Part shown: positions 59,109 to 64,000 of the stretch, in pieces | Layout of the letters: each line of letters starts with the position of its first letter | Numbering within the stretch: position 1 is the first letter of the stretch | Assembly (NCBI RefSeq): GCF_025770765.1 | Contig: NZ_JANZKY010000014.1 | Location: 1-64,000, forward strand | Direction of reading: 5' to 3' | DNA from: Propionivibrio soli | GTDB lineage: Bacteria > Pseudomonadota > Gammaproteobacteria > Burkholderiales > Rhodocyclaceae | DNA length: 64,000 nucleotides | Translations under genes and position numbers: made by a program | The notes under the pieces: model-generated | Databases searched by the model: none | What the model was told of the DNA's origin: nothing | What the model saw: only the letters and a program-made list of their open reading frames with translations

Positions 59109-59936
59109 ATGGGTAAGCTGCGCTGTGGGAAATTCGAACTGATACTCGACCGGCCCTTCGTTATGGGCATCGTGAATCTGACGCCTGATTCGTTCTCAGG
59201 CGACGGGTTGGCGACCGACATGAGTGCGGCCATCGCCCACGCGCGGTGTCAGATTGAGGCCGGAGCGGATCTGCTCGACCTCGGGGCCGAATCATCGCGG
59301 CCCGGAGCTATTCCAACATCGCTGGACGATGAACTCAAACGCCTCCTCCCCGTGCTCGACGCGTTGCGCGATTGCGGGGTACCGATTTCCGTCGACACCT
59401 ACAAGCCGGAGGTGATGCGAGCAGCCATTGCGCACGGCGCGGCGATGATCAACGATATCTTTGCGCTGCGTCGCCCCGGAGCTATTGAGGCGGTGGCCGA
59501 CAGTGACTGTGCAGTGTGCCTCATGCACATGCAGGGCGAACCGCTCACGATGCAACAGAGCCCACAGTATGCCGACGTGATCACGGAAGTGGGCGGTTTT
59601 CTGGAAGAACGCATAGGAGCTTTACTCGCCGCCGGGATTGCGCGAGATCGGCTGGTATTGGATCCAGGTTTCGGGTTCGGAAAGACGGTTCAACATAACG
59701 TTCAACTTCTCCAGCACCTCGACGCGCTTTCGGCGAGCGGTCTGCCGATCCTCGCCGGTCTCTCGCGCAAGTCGATGCTCGGCGCAATCACGGGACGTCC
59801 TGTCGAAGACCGTGCAAGTGCCAGCGTGGCCGCAGCGCTCATCGCCACGCAGCGGGGAGCGACTATTCTGCGCGTTCACGACGTGGCGGCGACGTGCGAC
59901 GCGCTTGCGGTTTTGCGTGCGGTTGAGGCCGGCTAG
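59109..59936 (+). CDS. folP: Dihydropteroate synthase
   Basis: This 275-residue TIM-barrel enzyme joins p-aminobenzoate to dihydropterin pyrophosphate and is the target of sulfonamides. The motifs are 'VMGIVNLTPDSFSGDG', 'GADLLDLGAESSRPGA', 'SVDTYKPEVMRAAIAHGAAM', 'LDPGFGFGKTVQHN' and 'LAGLSRKSMLGAITGRP'. ATG 59109 has GGAG directly upstream. In many relatives glmM follows folP; here it is followed by a CYTH-CHAD gene instead. Confidence 0.96.
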   Translation: MGKLRCGKFELILDRPFVMGIVNLTPDSFSGDGLATDMSAAIAHARCQIEAGADLLDLGAESSRPGAIPTSLDDELKRLLPVLDALRDCGVPISVDTYKPEVMRAAIAHGAAMINDIFALRRPGAIEAVADSDCAVCLMHMQGEPLTMQQSPQYADVITEVGGFLEERIGALLAAGIARDRLVLDPGFGFGKTVQHNVQLLQHLDALSASGLPILAGLSRKSMLGAITGRPVEDRASASVAAALIATQRGATILRVHDVAATCDALAVLRAVEAG

Positions 59937-60116
59937 AAAAACGGCGAGGGTTCGGCGCGTATTGGATATGTGCCAAATGCTAAGCGCTTGTGGCACGATA
60001 AGGACACTGAATCGCACGTTTGAGTCGCCGCCATCCATTCATTGGCCTTTCTGTTTTCAGGAAGCTCCGCTTCGCCAAGGATAGGGCGGTGCCCGACAGG
60101 GAAGAAAGACAACGAC

Positions 60117-61649
60117 ATGCCTGTGGAAACCGAACTAAAGCTGCGTCTGCCGTCTTCGCAAGCGGCTCTCCTCGCGTCGCATCCGCTGTTGCAAGGCGTT
60201 GTTGCTCATCGGTGCCGCCTATTCAATACCTACTACGACACGCCGGACCTCGATCTCGCGGCGCATCGAATCGCCTTGCGGCTGCGTCGAAAGGGCCGTT
60301 CCACATGGTTGATGACGGTCAAGGGCGGCGACTCGGGCGCCGGGGGCTTGGCGCAGCGCAACGAGTGGGAGGCGCCGACCGAGCCCGGGGTTTTCGACTT
60401 CGGTATCGTGACTGATCCTGACTTGCGCGACTTGCTGGAGTCGTGCCGGGCGACCTTGCAGCCCCTATTTACGACCGACTTCACACGCACCTCGTGGTTG
60501 TTGCGACGAGGCGAGGCGGCCGTCGAGATTGCGTTTGACCGCGGCCGAATCGGCGCGGGCTCGTCGGCATCTAGTGCGAGCGCAACCGGCACCAAACGCG
60601 AGATGATCTGCGAACTGGAGCTGGAATTGGTGGAGGGAACGTCGTCCGACGTGCTCTTCGACATCGCGATGGAACTCGCGGCCGACATGCGGTTGCATCC
60701 CGAGGTTAGCAGCAAGGCCGAGCGCGGTTACGCGTTGGCTCTCGGTGCGGCCTCGCCGCCGGCGAAAGCGTTCGCTTCGCCGGTGCGCAAGGGCATGTCA
60801 CCGGACGACGCGTTCCGGTCCATTGCGTTGGCAAGTGTGCTGCAACTGCAGCGCAACGAAGCCGGCGCGGTGGCCGGCGAAGACCCTGAGTACGTGCATC
60901 AGGCACGCGTCGCGATTCGCCGCCTGCGTTCCGCCTTCCGGCTCTTCTCGCCCGTGCTTACCGAGGCTTTCATCGAGGTCTACAGCTCGCGCTGGCGGGA
61001 TTTGGCAAAGAGCCTGGGCGACGCCCGGGATTGGGACGTGTTTCTCAGCGAGACGCTGGCTCCCCTTGAGGAGGCATTCCCCGGGGATCCCGATCTGCGC
61101 ATCTTGCGCGAACGGAGCGAAGCCGCCAAGGCGAAGGCACGAAAGGTGGCTGGTGTCGCCCTTGGGCAGAACGAATACAGCCGGCTGCTGCTGGCGTTCT
61201 CGGCGGCGCTTCTGCGAGGCGAACCTCCGACCATCGCGGCGCACCGGAAGGCGGTGAGCGGCAGCCTGCGCAAGTTTGTCGCGAAGCGCCTAGAGAAGCG
61301 AGTTGCGGCGATCGATCGCTTCACCAATGGGTCGGGGAAGATGAACGCCGAGCGATGGCACAAACTGCGCATCGAGTTCAAGAAGCTGCGCTATGCCGTG
61401 GAGTTTTTCTCACCGTTGATGTCGGGCAAGCGCCTCGTTGCGTACCAGACGGCGTTGGCGGCTATCCAGGATCAACTGGGACGGCTCAACGATCAGGCGA
61501 CGGCCTCTCGCCTGATTCGCGATATCCATCCCAAAGGCGAACCGGACCCGCTGACGCAGGGCTGGATCGCCGGCCGTACCGATCTGCTCATTTCCTCGCT
61601 GAACGAGGAGCTACGCCGCTTTGCGGCGCGCAAGAAACCCTGGCGCTAG
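60117..61649 (+). CDS. CYTH-CHAD domain protein (inorganic triphosphatase/polyphosphate-associated)
   Basis: This 510-residue protein begins with a CYTH domain (~1-205), including the ExExK motif 'ETELKLRL', basic residues in 'RIALRLRRKG' and acidic strands ('ICELELELVEG'). It continues with a CHAD domain (~225-505) whose helices carry conserved histidines and arginines ('VHQARVAIRRLRSAFRLFSP', 'WHKLRIEFKKLRYAVEFFSP'). CYTH enzymes hydrolyse triphosphates such as PPPi; CHAD domains bind polyphosphate. The pair is like E. coli YgiF. ATG 60117 marks the family start; an upstream in-frame ATG at 60042 adds unrelated residues. Confidence 0.92.
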   Translation: MPVETELKLRLPSSQAALLASHPLLQGVVAHRCRLFNTYYDTPDLDLAAHRIALRLRRKGRSTWLMTVKGGDSGAGGLAQRNEWEAPTEPGVFDFGIVTDPDLRDLLESCRATLQPLFTTDFTRTSWLLRRGEAAVEIAFDRGRIGAGSSASSASATGTKREMICELELELVEGTSSDVLFDIAMELAADMRLHPEVSSKAERGYALALGAASPPAKAFASPVRKGMSPDDAFRSIALASVLQLQRNEAGAVAGEDPEYVHQARVAIRRLRSAFRLFSPVLTEAFIEVYSSRWRDLAKSLGDARDWDVFLSETLAPLEEAFPGDPDLRILRERSEAAKAKARKVAGVALGQNEYSRLLLAFSAALLRGEPPTIAAHRKAVSGSLRKFVAKRLEKRVAAIDRFTNGSGKMNAERWHKLRIEFKKLRYAVEFFSPLMSGKRLVAYQTALAAIQDQLGRLNDQATASRLIRDIHPKGEPDPLTQGWIAGRTDLLISSLNEELRRFAARKKPWR

Positions 61650-61688
61650 ATCGCTGAGATTGCTAAGGCGGCTCCTTGCCGTCTTGGC

Positions 61689-62552
61689 TTAGTGCACCGT
61701 CGGCGGGGTTTCCGGCATGTCACGAAAGAGTTCATCGATCGCTGCGCGATCGAAGCGGTATTCGCGGTTCGCCAGATCGTCGCGGATGACGATCGCGCCG
61801 CGTTCGTCGAGCACACCGTAGATTTCCTCGCGTCCGAGGGTACGCAGCATGTTGCCGATCTTCTCGCGGTCTTCGGGGCAATTGTTCGTCACCGCACGCG
61901 GGTTGAACACGCGCACCGCTTCCTCGTGGAAGATGCGCGCCAGCAGCGACTCCGGCGACAGGCCGATCAATTCTTCGGGCTTTGCGGTCGCGGCCAACGT
62001 TTCGATACGTCGCCAGCCGTCGGGATCGCGCTGGTCGGTCGACGGCATTTTCTGCAGGAACAGACCGGCGATTCCACTCTCCGTGGCGGCGAGGAAAAAG
62101 CGCGTGGTGATTTGCTCGGATTGCATCAGGTAGTGCTCGAAAACTTCGGCGATGTTGTTGCCGACCATCGGTACGACGCTCTGGTAGGGCTGGCGCATCG
62201 AGGGAAATTCGAGCGAGAGCAGCAGTTGTCCTTGCCCAAGAAGTGCAAGTGGCGGCGCATCCGGCACCTCATCGGCGTGTTGCGCCATGCAGCGGGTGTT
62301 CAGCGCGTCATTACAGTCGATTACCAGCAACGACACCGGCCCATCACCGCGCAGCTGTACGGTAACCCGCCCGGCTTGTTTGAGATTATCGGTGAGCAGC
62401 AGAGCCGTCGCCGTCATTTCGCCGAGAAGAATGATGACCGGGCCCGGATAATCGCGATTCGTTAGCAGTTGCTGCCAAATCGAGCCAAGACGCACCACGG
62501 CGCCGCGGATATCGAGGTCGTCGAGCAGAAAGCGCTGGACGGCATTTTCCAT
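61689..62552 (-). CDS. hslO: Hsp33-family chaperone with degenerate redox switch
   Basis: This 287-residue protein follows Hsp33 through its N-terminal chaperone core ('QRFLLDDLDIRGAVVRLGSI', 'LLGEMTATALLLTDNLKQAG') and linker. In the C-terminal zinc domain, where E. coli has CxC and CxxC, it reads 'PRAVTNNCPEDREKIGNMLR' and 'IVIRDDLANREYRFD'. Only C225 remains; the other three positions appear as E227, D258 and A261 in my alignment by eye. It therefore cannot hold zinc or form the usual disulfides and may be constitutively active or differently controlled. No frameshift explains this. It overlaps the upstream ArsC-like gene by one base. Confidence 0.9.
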   Translation of the reverse strand: MENAVQRFLLDDLDIRGAVVRLGSIWQQLLTNRDYPGPVIILLGEMTATALLLTDNLKQAGRVTVQLRGDGPVSLLVIDCNDALNTRCMAQHADEVPDAPPLALLGQGQLLLSLEFPSMRQPYQSVVPMVGNNIAEVFEHYLMQSEQITTRFFLAATESGIAGLFLQKMPSTDQRDPDGWRRIETLAATAKPEELIGLSPESLLARIFHEEAVRVFNPRAVTNNCPEDREKIGNMLRTLGREEIYGVLDERGAIVIRDDLANREYRFDRAAIDELFRDMPETPPTVH

Positions 62553-62908
62553 CAGTTATTTTCCTTCGAAATTGCCTGAGCGTAGCTCTCCGGTGTGAAG
62601 CCGACCAACAGACTCGGTCCGGTGTCGAGAACGGGGCGTTTGATCAACGCCGGATATTGACTCATCAGGGTCAGTGCCTTCGCTTCGTCGACGTCGGCCC
62701 GCTCGTCTTCGCTCAGCTTACGCCACATGAGGCCGCGCGTATTCAACAGCGTTCGCCATCCGGCTCGCCGATTCCAGTCGGCAAGATGTGCGCCGACGAC
62801 ACCGGCCTTCTTGTAATCGATAAATTCATAGGCGACACCTTGAGCGTCCAGCCAGGAGAAGGCCTTCTTCATTGTGTCGCAGTTCTTGATGCCGAATATT
62901 CTGATCAT
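62552..62908 (-). CDS. ArsC/Spx-family reductase (YffB-like)
   Basis: This 118-residue thioredoxin-fold protein has 'IFGIKNCDTMKKAFSWLDAQ' with a single active-site cysteine (C10), 'EFIDYKKAGV', and the conserved 'LIKRPVLDTGPSLLVGF' near the end. It belongs to the YffB branch of the ArsC family, thought to use glutathione; true arsenate reduction is not implied. It overlaps hslO by one base (TGATG), linking two redox- or stress-type genes. Confidence 0.9.
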   Translation of the reverse strand: MIRIFGIKNCDTMKKAFSWLDAQGVAYEFIDYKKAGVVGAHLADWNRRAGWRTLLNTRGLMWRKLSEDERADVDEAKALTLMSQYPALIKRPVLDTGPSLLVGFTPESYAQAISKENN

Positions 62909-63027
62909 TGTTTTCTTCGCTCAATTCAAGCGGGGTGGCGGAATAGCGTCGCGCCGACTTCTCGGGAACACAAACGAGCCGCACAATGCGTCGTTTCGCG
63001 TTGCCGTTCGAGTTCCTAGGGAGAATT

Positions 63028-63726
63028 CTATGCTCGCCCGGGCTCCGCGGTGACACGGAGCTTCTTTGCGCGCAATTGTTTCCGGAGCGCGCTTTCACCA
63101 TCCGCCGTCAGGCCGCCGAAGTCCCTCAGCCATGAACAAAGCATTTCTTCTTCGGGAAGCAACTGGTCTGGCTCGGTTTTCAGTCCACGGATGGCGTGAT
63201 TGATTCGGGCGTCGATCACAGCGCATTCCTCATGCGTTTCTGAAGCCAGATCGGCAAGCACGATTTCATTCTCGAAATTCCTAGCTGTGTCGTCCAGGTG
63301 CTCGAGTGTACTGTGTTCCATGCGCAGGACGAACTGGAATCGGGCGTGTTTCTCCTGGAAAGTGCCGAGCATCGCGTCGAAATCGGCCATCATGCCGGCC
63401 GTTTGAGCCGCGAAGACCATTTCATTAACGAGCCGTGTAGCAAAAGCGTCCAAAAAACCTTCCGGATCGCCTGCCTTCAAGCCGGGGAAAAACATGGCGT
63501 AGCTGGAGTCGATGTCCACAACAATGGCGCACGGCTTGCCCTGAATAAGCGCAAGATGGGCTTGCCACTGCTTTACCTCGCGTGGCGGCTGCCCGTCGAC
63601 ATCGATCAAGTGTGGCCCGTCTTCGGAAGGGCGCGGCGAGGGCGCTTCGCCCACCAGTGGCGCGGAGCCGGTCTTCCTCGGCTCGATGAACTCGGCGAAA
63701 GCTTGCGAGCAGTTGAAGATGATCAT
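63028..63726 (-). CDS. Conserved hypothetical protein (DUF6933-like)
   Basis: This 232-residue cytoplasmic protein starts 'MIIFNCSQAFAEFIEPRK' and has a central helical region ('FLDAFATRLVNEMVFAAQTA'). There are no membrane segments or catalytic motifs I recognise. Proteins with this opening are found in many proteobacteria without known function; the DUF6933 label is from memory and not checked. It precedes the ArsC-like gene by 119 bp and follows tex by 80 bp on the same strand. Confidence 0.65.
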   Translation of the reverse strand: MIIFNCSQAFAEFIEPRKTGSAPLVGEAPSPRPSEDGPHLIDVDGQPPREVKQWQAHLALIQGKPCAIVVDIDSSYAMFFPGLKAGDPEGFLDAFATRLVNEMVFAAQTAGMMADFDAMLGTFQEKHARFQFVLRMEHSTLEHLDDTARNFENEIVLADLASETHEECAVIDARINHAIRGLKTEPDQLLPEEEMLCSWLRDFGGLTADGESALRKQLRAKKLRVTAEPGRA

Positions 63727-63806
63727 GCGGGATTATCGCTGTTATTCGCCCACGCCCAAGGGGCCAAGAGGTTCGTCTCTTCGTCCGCCCTTATCCAAGC
63801 AAAGCC

Positions 63807-64000
63807 TCAACGCCTTAGTTTCGCGAACGCGGCGGCCATCGCTCCAGCAGGTTCGGGCTGACGGGCCTGCTGTTGTTTGGCCTTGTTGCTCATCGGTACG
63901 CCACCTTTCTTGACGCCGCTAGGGGCTGGCTCGTCGGTCAAGCGCATCGTCAGAGCGATGCGCTGACGTGGCAGATCGACTTCGAGCACCTTGACCTTGA
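63807..64000 (-). CDS. tex: Transcription accessory protein Tex, C-terminal end (5' part outside window)
   Basis: The last ~64 residues of a protein that runs off the window edge. It contains the end of an S1 RNA-binding domain ('KVLEVDLPRQRIALTMRLTD') followed by a basic, Gln/Ala-rich tail. This matches Tex, a conserved nucleic-acid-binding protein related to eukaryotic Spt6. The frame is open through base 64000. Other S1-domain proteins could end similarly, so the name is probable rather than certain. Confidence 0.75.
   Translation of the reverse strand, partial: KVKVLEVDLPRQRIALTMRLTDEPAPSGVKKGGVPMSNKAKQQQARQPEPAGAMAAAFAKLRR

Overview
The window looks like a chromosomal segment of a betaproteobacterium, most likely of the Rhodocyclales type. 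The support is high-GC coding, the block fur-bamE-dapB-carA-carB-greA-DUF4149-yhbY-rlmE-ftsH-folP, the grpE-dnaK-dnaJ and hrcA-hemH-nadK-recN group, and a CysB regulator beside a sulfate-binding protein. Genus was assigned from gene order and protein likeness only; no search was run.

Layout. 1-1.5 kb: end of a sulfate ABC transporter binding protein and cysB. 1.54-6.95 kb: a decayed integrative element of about 5.3 kb that interrupts a tRNA-Ser(UGA) gene in its anticodon loop. Its integrase and neighbouring genes carry frameshifts or stops, it holds an AT-rich acyltransferase gene, and it carries a complete second tRNA-Ser(UGA). 7-15 kb: yccA, arnD, an Mth938-like gene, then alaA-GNAT-hom and thrC (aspartate-family amino acids and alanine) with a diguanylate cyclase gene between hom and thrC. 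15-20.5 kb, minus strand: an envelope-flavoured run (TPR protein, L,D-transpeptidase, two cyclophilins, lpxH) followed by nadC. 20.6-22.8 kb: cysS and a Crp/Fnr regulator. 22.9-34.3 kb: dnaJ, dnaK and grpE with good sigma-32 promoters before grpE and dnaK, a Ser/Thr kinase fused to a cyclic-nucleotide-binding domain, an EF-hand-like protein, hemH, hrcA, nadK and recN.

34.5-47.1 kb, minus strand, is the accessory centre: a contact-dependent inhibition locus (cdiB, a 2602-residue cdiA, a small putative immunity gene), then a displaced toxin tail with its own YezG-like immunity gene, a short reading frame whose end resembles a piece of the hemagglutinin, and three exported proteins of unknown function. 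This is how CDI loci look when they collect orphan toxin/immunity modules.

47.5-64 kb returns to housekeeping: a SprA-like metalloprotease, fur, bamE, dapB, carAB with a hairpin-bearing leader, greA, yhbY, rlmE, ftsH, folP, a CYTH-CHAD protein, an Hsp33 homologue that has lost three of its four zinc cysteines, an ArsC-like reductase, an unknown conserved protein, and the end of tex.

The points most worth a second look are the split tRNA-Ser with its element-borne replacement, the orphan CDI module, the cysteine-depleted Hsp33, and the unexplained exported-protein cluster next to the CDI locus.
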